Origin: Sphaerotilus montanus
GTDB lineage: Bacteria > Pseudomonadota > Gammaproteobacteria > Burkholderiales > Burkholderiaceae_C
Assembly: GCF_013410775.1 (NCBI RefSeq)
Contig: NZ_JACCFH010000001.1
Coordinates: 2,232,001-2,296,000, forward strand
DNA length: 64,000 bases
Direction of reading: 5' to 3'
This document shows positions 38,625 to 54,075 of the stretch, piece after piece. How positions within the stretch are numbered: the first letter of the stretch is position 1; each line of letters opens with the position of its first letter. The notes beneath the pieces are model-generated. The model ran no database searches and had not been told where the DNA came from. It saw only the letters and a list, made by a program, of their open reading frames with translations. Position numbers and translations under genes: made by a program.

Positions 38625-39907
38625 TGCGCGATCTTGTCGTGGGGGGTGGGGTAGGGGGTGCCCTGTCCGGTCAGGGGCTTGTGCCGTGCACGCTTGCCGG
38701 CGTGCTTGGCGCGGTACATGGCCCGGTCGGCGGTGTCGAGCAGGGCCGGGATGGTGTCGCCATCCAGCGGGTAGGTGGCCATGCCGGCGCTCAGGCCGCA
38801 GTGGAAGTGGCCGTGCTCGTCGAGATCGAAGGACTGCGTCATCAGGCTGTGGATCTTCTGGCCGACGCGGCGCGCATCGTCCACGCTGCGCAGCGGGTGC
38901 AGCAGCACGGCGAACTCGTCGCCCCCCAGCCGCGCCACCACGTCGGTCTCGCGCACGGCGGTGCGCAGCCGGTCGGCCATCATCGTCAGCAGGCGGTCGC
39001 CGGCGGCGTGGCCGGCCGTGTCGTTGACTGCCTTGAAGCCGTCCGCATCGAGGAAGAGCACGGCCAGGTGCCCGCCACGCGCGCCGGTGCTGTTCAGCGC
39101 TTCCTGCAGGCGGCGCTCGAACTGCGAGCGGTTGGCCAGCCCGGTCAGCTCGTCGTGCCAGGCCTTGTGCGCCAGCAAGTCATTGTCGGACTGCAGGCGC
39201 CGGTGGGTGGCCAGCAGCTCGGCCTGCCCGAGCTGCACCTCGTCGAGCATGGCATTGAAGTCCTCGCTGAGCGCCTGCAGCTCGGCGATGCGGGCGGGGG
39301 GCGCGCGCCGGTCGTAGGTGCGTTCGCTGCGGATCGAGCGTGTCAGTGCGGCGAGCTGGTTGATCGGCTCGATGAGCGAGCGCTCCATGCGCCGCGTCAT
39401 CAGCGTGCCGGCGGCCAGCGAGGCCCCGATGCACAGCACGGCCCCGACGGCGCCATAGACCAGCAGCCAGGCGTACAGCGTGCCGTCGCTGCGCACGCGG
39501 ACCAGGCCGATGGTGCGGCCGTCCAGCAGCACGGGCGAGCGGGCCTCGCTGTGCATCAGCACCTCGCCGACGCGCCGCATCAGGCGATCGACCGGTCCGC
39601 TGTCGGGCGTGACGTGGCTGGCCAGCACGGCACCGTCGGGCAGCAGCACCCGCGCGTCCACCAGCCCTTCGCGCCCGGCGATGTCGCGCAGCAGCTCTCC
39701 CGCCGTCTGCTCGTCCCGGAACGTGATGGCCGCCTCGACCGAGTAGCTCAGCGTGCGGGCCACCAGCTCCAGGTGGCGCTCCTGCACGCCGCTCATCAGG
39801 ACATGCGCGATCACCGCCAGCGTGCACCCGAAGGTCATCACCGCGGCGCTCGCCACCCGCAGATGGCCGCGCCGCAGCAGTTTCTGGAAGGTGGCAGGCC
39901 GGGTCAT
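38621..39907 (-). CDS. yfiN: Membrane diguanylate cyclase YfiN/TpbB
   Basis: A 428-residue diguanylate cyclase. There are two transmembrane segments (about 20-40 and 150-172) around a periplasmic CHASE8-like sensor, then a HAMP segment and a GGDEF domain with the active site RLGGDEFAVLL and an inhibitory RETD five residues before it. The start at 39,907 overlaps the yfiR stop as ATGA, and its stop overlaps the yfiB start the same way. YfiR normally holds it inactive; release raises c-di-GMP and promotes biofilm. Confidence 0.92.
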   Translation of the reverse strand: MTRPATFQKLLRRGHLRVASAAVMTFGCTLAVIAHVLMSGVQERHLELVARTLSYSVEAAITFRDEQTAGELLRDIAGREGLVDARVLLPDGAVLASHVTPDSGPVDRLMRRVGEVLMHSEARSPVLLDGRTIGLVRVRSDGTLYAWLLVYGAVGAVLCIGASLAAGTLMTRRMERSLIEPINQLAALTRSIRSERTYDRRAPPARIAELQALSEDFNAMLDEVQLGQAELLATHRRLQSDNDLLAHKAWHDELTGLANRSQFERRLQEALNSTGARGGHLAVLFLDADGFKAVNDTAGHAAGDRLLTMMADRLRTAVRETDVVARLGGDEFAVLLHPLRSVDDARRVGQKIHSLMTQSFDLDEHGHFHCGLSAGMATYPLDGDTIPALLDTADRAMYRAKHAGKRARHKPLTGQGTPYPTPHDKIAQ

Positions 39908-40485
39908 GGGGTCCCTCCCGGGCGTGGCTGGCCGATCTTGAGCACCTGCGGATGCACATGCAGCCCGCTGCGTGCGACGGCGTCGAGGTTGACCTCCACC
40001 CGCAGGTCGTTCTGGCGTGGCACCAGGCAGAACATGCCGCCGCGGCTGCAGAAATCGGTGCCTTCGCCCATGCTCAGCACCGGGCGGCCAGTCAACTGGG
40101 GCAGCGGCTCGATCGCGGGTGCCCCGGCACCCAGCCAGACTGCATCGCAGTCGGGTGGCAGTGCATCGGCGAGATCCAGCAGCCGCACGGGGGCGAGCTT
40201 GCCCGGTGGGGCGCTGTCCTGCAGCGTGCGCAGGTCGGTGGCGGCGCTGCTGCGTTCGCTGACGCACAGGGACAGGGGCCGCGCTGGCCGCTGCGGCCAG
40301 CGGGTGTGGGCCAGGATGCCGAGCACGGCATCGGCCACGGTGAGCCGCAGCGCGTTCGGGTAGGGGGCAGCGGCTGCGGTGTCCGTGACGGAGGGCGCCG
40401 ACCAGGCGGCCGATGACAGGGTCATCCAGCCCAGTCCGACCACACGGCCGAGCCCGGCGCGCCAGCGCAACAACATGTCCTGCAA
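39904..40485 (-). CDS. yfiR: YfiR-family periplasmic repressor of the cyclase
   Basis: A 193-residue exported protein (signal peptide about 1-30) with the YfiR/DUF4154 ending FCSRGGMFCLV, NLDAVARSGLHVHPQVLKI. The paired cysteines (one pair in FCSRGGMFC, others in SLCVSERSS and PPDCDAV) correspond to disulfides that control YfiR stability and link it to the periplasmic redox state. It is the first gene of the yfiRNB operon. It should bind and inhibit the periplasmic domain of YfiN. Confidence 0.9.
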   Translation of the reverse strand: MQDMLLRWRAGLGRVVGLGWMTLSSAAWSAPSVTDTAAAAPYPNALRLTVADAVLGILAHTRWPQRPARPLSLCVSERSSAATDLRTLQDSAPPGKLAPVRLLDLADALPPDCDAVWLGAGAPAIEPLPQLTGRPVLSMGEGTDFCSRGGMFCLVPRQNDLRVEVNLDAVARSGLHVHPQVLKIGQPRPGGTP

Positions 40486-40600
40486 TCCGATCCTGAAATG
40501 AGAGGCGGTCTCTGTCGGACCGGTGTTGGCTCATTGTGTGAGCCTGCTACCGGACTGGCAAGTACCACCCGCCATCCGATCGGGCGGGCTGCCGGATCCA

Positions 40601-42154
40601 TCACACTCGGTCTGGCGCGGTGTCCTCGATCTGGAACTTGTGCACAGCGTCGCTGAGCCGCAGCGATTCGTCGCGCAGGCTGTCCGCGGCGGCCGAGCTT
40701 TGCTCGACCAGGGCGGCGTTCTGCTGGGTGGCATCTTCGAGTTGCCGCAGGGCCTGGCCGATCTGGCGGATGCCGAGATTCTGTTCGTCGGAGGCGGTGG
40801 CGATGCGCGCGATGATGTCGGAGACCTGGCGCACTGCGGTCACGAGTTCGCTGATCGTGCTGCCGGCGTCGCGCACGAGCTGGGCGCCGTGGTCGACCGT
40901 CGTGACCGAGGCGCTGATGAGCGACTTGATCTCGCGCGCGGCTTCGGCCGAGCGCTGGGCGAGCGAGCGCACCTCGCTGGCGACCACCGCGAATCCGCGG
41001 CCCTGCTCGCCCGCCCGCGCCGCTTCCACCGCGGCGTTGAGTGCCAGGATGTTGGTCTGGAAGGCGATGCCGTCGATCACGCCCGTGATGTCGCCGATGC
41101 GGCGGCTGGAGGCCGTGATCTCGTCCATGTTCTGCACCACCCGCGCCACCACGGCACCGCCGCGCGTGGCGGTTTCTGCCGCCGTGGCGACGAGCTGGTG
41201 GGCCTGCACGGCGGCGTCGGCGCTGTTCTGCACGGTGCTGGTGAGCTGTGACATCGAGGCGGCGGTTTCCTGCAGGCTGCCGGCGGTCATCTCGGTGCGG
41301 CGGGACAGGTCCGCATTGCCGACCGCGATCTCGGCGCTGGCCGTCTGCATCGACGATGCGCCCGAGCGCACGTCGTGCACCAGCACACGCAGCGCGGCCG
41401 CCATGTGGGCCAGTCCGCGCATCAGGTCGCCCATCTCGTCCTGGCGGGCCGTGTCGGCCCGGTAGCCGAGATCACCGCCGGCGATCCGGCCGGTGGCCTC
41501 CAGCACCTGCCGGACCGGCCGCAGGATGGCGCGTGCGGTCAGCAGCGTCGAGACCACCAGCAGGGCCGCAAGTCCCAGCATCACTGCACCGACCACCGTC
41601 ACCGTCTGGCGCTGCTGCGTGGCACTGTGTTCGGCGATGGTGCTGGCCTGGCGAAACTGCAGCGCCACGGTTTCGCGCTGCGCGCCGATGTAGGCCGCCA
41701 GCGAGTCGCGCAGGCGCGCCATCTCGGTTTCGGGCACCGCGGTGCCGGCGCTGCGGGCCGCGCCGAGCTGCTTGCGCAGATCGACATAGACCTTGCGCGC
41801 CTGGCTGACCTTCTCCAGCGCGGCCACTTCCTCGGGCAGCGTCGACTGGGCCTCGACCGTCTTCTGCAGCGTGCTGATGCGCGCGGAGGTCGCCTCGATC
41901 TCGGGTTTCAGCCGGGCGCCCAGCCCCGCGTCGGAGCTGCCGAGTGCGGCCAGTGCGCGGGCGGCATTGGCCTCGGTCAGCCCGGCCCACTGGGTGGTCT
42001 TGTCGAGCTTGTCGAACTGGGTGGCCAGGGCCGTGCGGGTTACCTCGATCTGGGCATGGCTGTGCAGGACGGCCCAGCCTTCGACCAGCAGCAACAGGCC
42101 GGTGACGAGCAGCGGGGGGAGCCACAGACGGGCGGAGATCGACAGAGACTTCAT
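40601..42154 (-). CDS. Methyl-accepting chemotaxis protein
   Basis: A 517-residue chemoreceptor. There are two transmembrane segments (about 12-30 and 187-208) around a four-helix-bundle ligand domain, then HAMP (about 209-262) and a cytoplasmic signalling hairpin whose tip reads [20 protein letters not shown]. The ligand is unknown. No CheB/CheR pentapeptide tether is present at the C-terminus. It is a stand-alone gene. Confidence 0.93.
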   Translation of the reverse strand: MKSLSISARLWLPPLLVTGLLLLVEGWAVLHSHAQIEVTRTALATQFDKLDKTTQWAGLTEANAARALAALGSSDAGLGARLKPEIEATSARISTLQKTVEAQSTLPEEVAALEKVSQARKVYVDLRKQLGAARSAGTAVPETEMARLRDSLAAYIGAQRETVALQFRQASTIAEHSATQQRQTVTVVGAVMLGLAALLVVSTLLTARAILRPVRQVLEATGRIAGGDLGYRADTARQDEMGDLMRGLAHMAAALRVLVHDVRSGASSMQTASAEIAVGNADLSRRTEMTAGSLQETAASMSQLTSTVQNSADAAVQAHQLVATAAETATRGGAVVARVVQNMDEITASSRRIGDITGVIDGIAFQTNILALNAAVEAARAGEQGRGFAVVASEVRSLAQRSAEAAREIKSLISASVTTVDHGAQLVRDAGSTISELVTAVRQVSDIIARIATASDEQNLGIRQIGQALRQLEDATQQNAALVEQSSAAADSLRDESLRLSDAVHKFQIEDTAPDRV

Positions 42155-42343
42155 GGTGGGGGACTCTTGCGCTGGTGCGGGCCAGCGATACTGTTCGGTC
42201 CCGTGGATGATCTGCGCGGGATCTCCTGCCAGTTCATTCGAAGTCCACCCCCAACACGGGTCATTTCCGGAGGAGGGCGGGCGGATGGGCCGCCATCATG
42301 GGCCGCCCTGCCCACGGCTGCGACCTCTTTCCAAGGAACTCCC

Positions 42344-44023
42344 ATGCCCGCCTGGCTGACCGCGCTGGACCGCTACTTTCCCATCCGCTATCTGGTCATG
42401 CTCTGCTGCGGTGCCATGGTGCTGGGTGGCGGGATCGGCTGGTGGGCCCACCACCTGGGCCCCTGGACTGCGCTCGTCGGCCTGGCGGGTCTGGGCATCG
42501 GCGTGCGCGACCTGCGCCAGCCGCAGCGCTCGGTGCTGCGCAACTACCCGGTGATCGGGCACCTGCGCTACCTGCTCGAATTCATCCGTCCCGAGATCCG
42601 CCAGTACTTCATCGAGAGCGACAACGAGGCCGCGCCCTTCTCGCGCCAGCAGCGCTCGCTCGTCTACCAGCGCGCCAAGGGCGACCCCGACAAGCGCCCC
42701 TTCGGCACCCAGCTCGACGTGCACCAGGAAGGCTTCGAGTGGCTCAACCATTCGCTGGCCCCCACCACGCTGACCTCGCACGATTTCCGCGTCACCATCG
42801 GCGCGGGCCGCGCGCAACCCTACAGCGCCAGCGTCTTCAACATCTCGGCCATGAGCTTCGGCGCGCTCAGCGCCAACGCCATCCTCGCGCTCAACGGCGG
42901 CGCCAAGCAGGGCGGCTTCATGCACGACACCGGCGAAGGGTCGATCAGCGCCCACCACCGCACCCACGGCGGCGACCTCGTCTGGGAGATCGGCTCCGGC
43001 TACTTCGGCTGCCGCGACGACGCCGGCCGCTTCAGCGAAGAGCAGTTCGTCGCCAACGCCACCGACCCGCAGGTGCGCCTGATCGAGGTGAAGCTGTCGC
43101 AAGGCGCCAAGCCCGGCCACGGCGGCGTGCTGCCCGGCCCGAAGGTGACGATCGAGATTGCGCAGGCGCGCGGCGTGCCGGTGGGGGTGGACTGCGTCTC
43201 GCCCGCGGCGCACAGCGCGTTCTCGACCCCGGTCGAACTGCTGCAGTTCCTCGACCGGCTGCGCACGCTCTCGGGCGGCAAGCCGGTCGGCTTCAAGCTC
43301 TGCATCGGACACCCGTGGGAGTGGTTCGCGATCTGCAAGGCGATGCTCGCCACCGGGCTGCGGCCGGATTTCATCGTCGTCGATGGCGGCGAAGGGGGCA
43401 CGGGGGCGGCGCCGCTGGAGTTCACCGACCACGTCGGCGCGCCGCTGCAGGAGGGGCTGCTGCTGGTCCACAACACGCTGGTCGGGCTGAACCTGCGCCA
43501 GCACATCCGGCTCGGCGCCTCCGGCAAAATCGTCAGTGCCTTCGACATCGCCCGGGCGATGGCGCTGGGCGCGGACTACTGCAACTCGGCGCGCGGCTTC
43601 ATGTTCGCGCTCGGCTGCATCCAGGCCCAGCACTGCCACACCGGCCAGTGCCCCACCGGCGTGGCGACGCAGGACCCCGGCCGCCAGCGCGCCCTCGTCG
43701 TGCCCGACAAGATCGAGCGCGTGCGCCGCTTCCACGAGAACACGCTGCACGCGCTGCAGGAGCTGGTCCAGGCCGCCGGTCTGCGCCATCCGGGCGAGAT
43801 CACCGCCGGCCACATCGTGCGCCGCGTCAGCAACGACCAGGTGCGGTTGCTGCGCAACCAGCTGTGCTTTCTCCAGCCGGGCGAGCTGCTGCGCGCCGAG
43901 CGGGGCGAATGCGACTGGCCGCACAAGGTCTACGAGATCTACTGGCCGCTCGCGCAGGCCGGGTGTTTTGCGCCCACCGACCCGAGCGATACCGCGCTGA
44001 CGGTGCGCGAAATGGCGACCTGA
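42344..44023 (+). CDS. FMN-binding glutamate synthase family protein
   Basis: A 559-residue protein with one or two N-terminal membrane helices (about 14-55) and a large domain of the glutamate synthase/FMN-dependent alpha-hydroxy-acid type. Visible motifs include NISAMSFGALSANAILALN, HDTGEGSISAHHRTHGGD, VVDGGEGGTGAAPLEF and the cysteine cluster CIQAQHCHTGQCPTGVAT, which probably binds a 3Fe-4S centre as in GltB. It lacks the glutaminase domain, so it is not a complete glutamate synthase; the true reaction is unknown. AAGGA precedes the ATG. It is monocistronic and divergent from the chemoreceptor. Confidence 0.85.
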   Translation: MPAWLTALDRYFPIRYLVMLCCGAMVLGGGIGWWAHHLGPWTALVGLAGLGIGVRDLRQPQRSVLRNYPVIGHLRYLLEFIRPEIRQYFIESDNEAAPFSRQQRSLVYQRAKGDPDKRPFGTQLDVHQEGFEWLNHSLAPTTLTSHDFRVTIGAGRAQPYSASVFNISAMSFGALSANAILALNGGAKQGGFMHDTGEGSISAHHRTHGGDLVWEIGSGYFGCRDDAGRFSEEQFVANATDPQVRLIEVKLSQGAKPGHGGVLPGPKVTIEIAQARGVPVGVDCVSPAAHSAFSTPVELLQFLDRLRTLSGGKPVGFKLCIGHPWEWFAICKAMLATGLRPDFIVVDGGEGGTGAAPLEFTDHVGAPLQEGLLLVHNTLVGLNLRQHIRLGASGKIVSAFDIARAMALGADYCNSARGFMFALGCIQAQHCHTGQCPTGVATQDPGRQRALVVPDKIERVRRFHENTLHALQELVQAAGLRHPGEITAGHIVRRVSNDQVRLLRNQLCFLQPGELLRAERGECDWPHKVYEIYWPLAQAGCFAPTDPSDTALTVREMAT

Positions 44024-44260
44024 GCAGGTCCCGCACGTCCTGCACCCGGCTGCGCGTGCCGCGCAGGCTGTGACGTCCGCCGCACTTGCCGGGTTCGGGG
44101 CGTGAACTATTGCGCGCGAATTTGCTGCTTCTGGAAAATCCGCTGCCTGCGGATGCACAGCGCGCGGGGCGCTCCCTAGACTGCGGCGGTCCCTGCCGGG
44201 CTGTTCAGATTTCCCAAAACGACAACTACAAGACAGCCGGCCGCCGCCTCCGCGACGTGC

Positions 44261-44968
44261 ATGTCCGCTCCCCCGATTTCCCCGATCCCCACGTACGACC
44301 GCTTCATCGAGCCGTTGCTGCGCTTGCTCGCCAGCCGGCCCGAGGGAGTGCCTGCGCGTGAGGCGCACGAAGCCGCCGCCGATGCGCTCGGGCTGGACGC
44401 GGCGGCGCGCCAGCAGTTGCTGTCGAGCGGCGCGCAACTGGTTTACAAGAACCGCGCCGGCTGGGCGCATGACCGGCTCAAGCGCGCCGGGTTGTCGGAC
44501 AGCCCGCGGCGCGGCTGGTGGCAACTGACGGAGGCCGGGCGGCGTTTCGTGGCCGAGCATGCCGGGCCGCTGAGCGCCGAGCAGGTCGCGACGCTGGCGA
44601 TGTCGCACATCGACACGCGGCTGCTGCGGCCCGTCGGCGGCTCGGGCGACGCGGGCATCGACGGGATCATTTCGCTGGACCGGCTCGGGCTGGAAAAGGT
44701 CTATGTGCAGGCCAAGCGTTGGCAGGGCACGGTCGGGCGGCCCGAGATCCAGGCGTTCTACGGCGCACTGGCGGGGCAGCGGGCCAAGAAAGGCGTCTTC
44801 ATCACCACGTCGGGCTACACCGCGCAGGCGCTGCAGTTCGCGCAATCCGTCGAGGGCATCGTGCTGGTGGACGGGGTGCGGCTGGCGGGGTTGATGGTGG
44901 ATCACGAAGTAGGGGTGACGGCGCGGGTGTTGAAGGTGCCGAAGGTGGATATGGATTATTTTGAGTAA
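44261..44968 (+). CDS. mrr: Mrr-like restriction endonuclease with an internal deletion
   Basis: A 235-residue protein aligned from memory with E. coli Mrr (304). Residues 11-100 match the N-terminal winged-helix domain (YKNRAGWAHDRLKRAGLS), and residues 123-235 match the catalytic half (VGGSGDAGIDG with Asp134, VYVQAKRWQ with Gln150/Lys152, ending KVDMDYFE). Between them (about 101-122), roughly 70 residues present in Mrr are missing in frame, including the helix that carries the first acidic residue of the nuclease. The protein may be inactive or altered. It begins a small defence patch with the AIPR gene 46 bases downstream. The catalytic parts and the ends are well conserved. Confidence 0.83.
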   Translation: MSAPPISPIPTYDRFIEPLLRLLASRPEGVPAREAHEAAADALGLDAAARQQLLSSGAQLVYKNRAGWAHDRLKRAGLSDSPRRGWWQLTEAGRRFVAEHAGPLSAEQVATLAMSHIDTRLLRPVGGSGDAGIDGIISLDRLGLEKVYVQAKRWQGTVGRPEIQAFYGALAGQRAKKGVFITTSGYTAQALQFAQSVEGIVLVDGVRLAGLMVDHEVGVTARVLKVPKVDMDYFE

Positions 44969-45675
44969 TAAGCGCGAATTCTTCGGGTAATTTAATTTGA
45001 TTGATTGGGTAAAAATGTCTCAGCTAAAAGTAAATCAGGTCCGACAAAGAATTGTCGAAATGTTTGAGCCGCACTTGGATCTTTCCGATGTTCCAGCTCA
45101 TGATAGTGATCGAGAAAGTAAAATTCTGAGCCGCTGCCTAGCTGCTTTAGCTGTCCATGTCCGCTCTGGATGCGATGAAAGGGCTGCCGCTCAGTGCATT
45201 TGGGATGGTGCTGACGATAATGGAATAGATGCTGCTTATTATGATTCTGGAGATAATAGGGTAATACTCGTTCAGTCTAAGTGGATAAAAAAAGGATCGG
45301 GAGAACCGGAGGCGGCAGATATTGGGACTTTTACAAAGGGTGTGGGGGATGTTGTTGAGCAGAATTGTGATGATTTTCACGTTAGGCTGCATGATAGATT
45401 AACAGAAATAAGTGGTAGGCTCAGAACGCCCGGGGTGTCTGTTCATGTGATAGTCGTGAGTACTGGCGCTAGCAAACTGGCGTCTCACGCGATGAGTAGG
45501 TTAAATAAATTGCTCGTCAATCTCAATGGGGAGGATTATCAGGATGATCCTATTGCAACCTACGAAGTTATGGGTTTGTCGGAGGTTTATGCGAGCTTGG
45601 TTGATGATCCATTGAATGGAAATCTTGGGTTGGAGGCGACAATATTTGATTGGTCTTATGTTGCGTCACCTTATA

Positions 45676-46954
45676 GGGCACTTCTAGAAACCGACCCTGA
45701 CCGCCGCCTGAGCCGCGCGCTGCGGCAAGATACCGCCCCATGATCACACCCCGCACCAAGCCATCGAGCTTCTTTCCTGAGGAGGCCGCGGACGACCTGT
45801 TCGTGGTGCAGCAGCGCAAGGCCAAGCTGGAGGGCTACGTACAGACGCTGGCGGCGATGGACGAACTGATCGACTTCGCAGCGATGGCCGCGGCGGTGGA
45901 CAAGGCCTGCCCTCGCGCTGACCGCAGCAAGGGCGGACGCCCGCCGTACCCGACCGAGGCGCTGGTGCGCATGGTGTTCCTGCAAGGGCTGTACAACCTG
46001 TCGGACGAGCAGTGCGAGCACCAGGTGCTGGACAGGATGAGCTTCCAGCGGTTCTGCCGGCTGGACGGCGCGCTGAACATTCCGGACGCACGCACGCTGT
46101 GGAACTTCCGGCAGCGGCTGGCCGAAGGCGGGCTGGGAGGCCGGGCGATTTTCGAGGCGTTGAGCCAGCAGTTGCAGCGGCACGGCTTCATCCCGAGGGG
46201 CGGGCAGATCGTGGACGCCAGCATCGTGCAGGCGCCGATCACGCAGGCCAACGCCCGGGAGCGCGATGCGCTGAACAAGGGGGAGGCGCCCGAGGGCTGG
46301 AGCAAGAAGCGCCTGGCGCACACCGACCGGGACGCGCGCTGGACGCAAAAGCACGGCAAGTCGTACTACGGCTACAAGCTGCACGGCAACGTGGACGCAC
46401 GCTACAAGCTGATCCGCCAGATGAAGATCACGGCGGCCAACGCCGACGACGGACAGCAACTGCCCGACGTGCTGCAGGTGGCGAACACGCGCAAGCGGCT
46501 GCTGGCCGACCGGGGCTACGACAGCGCGGCCAACCGTCAGACGCTGCAGCAGCACGGACTGGCCGACGGCATCGCGCGTCGCGCCAAGCCAGGGCAGACG
46601 GCCAAGGTTCGACTCAAGCAGCGCAACAAGACGATCAACCGCACGCGGGCGCGGGTCGAGCACGTGTTCGCGGCGCTGAGCCAGCAGGGCGGCAAGTGCG
46701 TGCGGGCGATGACGCTGGCGCGCAATGCGCTGGCGATCACGCTGCAGTGCGCGGCCTACAACGCGCGCAGGCTGGTGTGGCTGGTCAAGAGCGCAGGTCC
46801 GTCCGCACAGCCCGCGTGAGGGGAAAAACCCCGTCGCGGGGCACCGCGGCGGCGGGGACAGGGGCTCGCCGCCGTCATCCACTGCTCGTCTGAGCTGGAT
46901 TTGTGCAGGCTCAGACCAGGTTCAGGGCTGCAGGGCCGGTTTCTAGAAGTGCCC
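45676..46954 (+). mobile_element. IS5-family insertion sequence
   Basis: A complete element of 1,279 bp. The 24-bp terminal inverted repeats (45,676-45,699 and 46,931-46,954), starting GGGCACTTCTAGAAACCG, differ by one base. TATA flanks it on both sides (45,672-45,675 and 46,955-46,958) as a 4-bp target duplication. The target itself continues TATAGGGCAT, partly resembling the element end. One intact transposase lies inside. Excision restores the AIPR reading frame, showing a recent insertion. Confidence 0.92.
45740..46819 (+). CDS. IS5-family transposase
   Basis: A 359-residue DDE transposase with an N-terminal DUF772 domain (RPPYPTEALVRMVFLQGLY) and a DDE_Tnp_1 core: Asp in GQIVDASIVQAP, Asp in LADRGYDSAA and Glu in RARVEHVFAAL. 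Frame and length are intact, so it is probably functional. The GC-rich codon use matches the host and contrasts with the AT-rich gene it interrupts. Confidence 0.93.
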   Translation: MITPRTKPSSFFPEEAADDLFVVQQRKAKLEGYVQTLAAMDELIDFAAMAAAVDKACPRADRSKGGRPPYPTEALVRMVFLQGLYNLSDEQCEHQVLDRMSFQRFCRLDGALNIPDARTLWNFRQRLAEGGLGGRAIFEALSQQLQRHGFIPRGGQIVDASIVQAPITQANARERDALNKGEAPEGWSKKRLAHTDRDARWTQKHGKSYYGYKLHGNVDARYKLIRQMKITAANADDGQQLPDVLQVANTRKRLLADRGYDSAANRQTLQQHGLADGIARRAKPGQTAKVRLKQRNKTINRTRARVEHVFAALSQQGGKCVRAMTLARNALAITLQCAAYNARRLVWLVKSAGPSAQPA

Positions 46955-48026
46955 TATAGGGCATATTTTGGAATGATTGATGGTTTGCAATTGAAGAACT
47001 GGTGGGTTAAACATGGAAAGAGATTGGTCGCTAAAAATATTAGACACTCCCTTGGAAATACCGATGTTAATCTGCAAATAAGACAAACATCATTGGATAG
47101 CCCAGATTTATTTTGGTACTTCAATAATGGAATAACAATGATTGCTGATCGCACTGACAGGGCTCCCGCAGGTGCTGCGGCGCGATCGGCTGGCAATTTT
47201 ATTTTTAAAGGAGCATCCATAGTTAATGGTGCTCAAACTGTAAGTACATTGGGTAGAATATCTGAAGATGAAAAGTTGGGAATAGTTAGAGTTCCTTTTC
47301 GAGTAATTCTTTTGTCTGGTGCCCCAGAGGATTTGGGGCAGAAGATTACAAGGGCTAATAATCTTCAGAATCGAATAGAGTCGAGAGATTTTGTTGCGCA
47401 GGATCCGGAGCAAACAAGGCTTCGGCAGGAAATGGCAATTGAGAAGGTTGACTATCAATTTGTTCGGGGTGATGATGCTTCGTTGGGTGTAAACTCTTGC
47501 GAACTTCTAGAGTTAACGGCTGCTTTGGCGTGTGCGTCTGGGGATTCTTCCTTGGCTGTTCAGGTTAAGACTGGTATTGGTCGTTTCTTTGTTGACTTAA
47601 AGAAGGCTCCATATAAGACTTTATTTAACCCATCTGTGAGTGGTGCGAAGGCATTTAATTGTGTTTTGGTGTTGCGTGCAATAAATAATTGGATTGATGA
47701 TAAAAAATTGGGCATGGTAAAGAAGAGCGGGACTGAATGGGGTGTCCTTGTTCATGGAAATATGATTTTGACTGCAGCTATTTTTGCAAAGATACCGAGC
47801 AATAAACTTGATTGCCCTATTGCTGATTTTAGAAAAGAACTTGCTTTATTAGATATCGATGGTATTTCTGGTTCGGCTCTTGAAAAAATGGTTGATAAAA
47901 TTAAGAAAGAATATGCAAATAATTTCTTGGCTGTTCTTTTTAAGAACCCAACTATGAGCCGCAGCGTTTACGGGTCAGGAGTCGCTTGATGTGATTGAAA
48001 TTGGTGCAAGACACGGGCGAGCATCT

Positions 48027-48055
48027 CCCTGTCAACCTTATTCCGGCTGACAGGG
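48027..48055. terminator. Possible terminator hairpin between the AIPR and uvrA genes
   Basis: CCCTGTCA (48,027-48,034) and TGACAGGG (48,048-48,055) form a perfect 8-bp stem with a 13-base loop in the gap between the convergent AIPR and uvrA genes. The following sequence is AT-rich but lacks a clean T-run. Confidence 0.4.
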
Positions 48056-48112
48056 ACTTATTCAATAAAATATGAATAGTGTGTGCTGCGGCTTTCCGGC
48101 CGCCGTACGCCA

Positions 48113-53836
<5,724 letters not shown>

Positions 53837-54000
53837 CGGGAATGCTCTCGCTGGGCGGAAGCGGAACATTCTAGGGATGCAGCCGTCCGGGCGCTTGCGG
53901 CTGCGCATAGTCCGCAGGCCGCGCCAGCGCCGAGCCCGCCGGCCGCCCCCACGTCGCTTGGCCCCCGCGCCGCTCTGCCCTCGCGCCGCGCCCCCCGTTC

Positions 54001-54075
54001 GTCATGCCCGCGAAAGCGGGTACCCACGCCCCGAGGGGGCCGCGTGGATGGACTGCGTGGGTCCTCGCTTTCGCG
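54001..54075. repeat. Large palindromic intergenic repeat interrupted by an IS4-family element
   Basis: Left arm GTCATGCCCGCGAAAGCGGG and its continuation (54,001-54,029) pairs with the inverted arm at 54,055-54,075, which continues at 55,371-55,378 (AGGATGAC) on the other side of the insertion; about 25 of 29 positions pair. The general form (GTCATnCCCGCGAAAGCGGG) is a common scattered repeat in beta- and gammaproteobacteria. The region 53,837-54,000 before it holds the uvrA promoter area and otherwise nothing recognised. Confidence 0.75.

Larger units (their letters stand above)
45015..47989 (+). pseudogene. AIPR-type abortive infection gene split by an IS5-family element
   Basis: The two halves (45,015-45,675 and 46,959-47,989) join in frame when the insertion and one TATA copy are removed, giving 563 residues. 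The N-terminal part shows a nuclease-like core, WDGADDNGIDAAYYD followed by VILVQSKW (residues 63-90). The C-terminal half has the AIPR hallmarks FWYFNNGITMIAD and GASIVNGAQTVSTLG. AIPR proteins protect against phages by abortive infection. GC is about 40%, far below the resident genes, so it arrived by transfer. The insertion after residue 220 (VASPY) must inactivate it, but precise excision would restore it. Confidence 0.88.

Noticed and set aside
44024-44260. Short GC hairpin GACCT-GAGC-AGGTC after the glutamate synthase family gene as a terminator.
   Set aside because: Five-base stem with no T-run; too weak to annotate.
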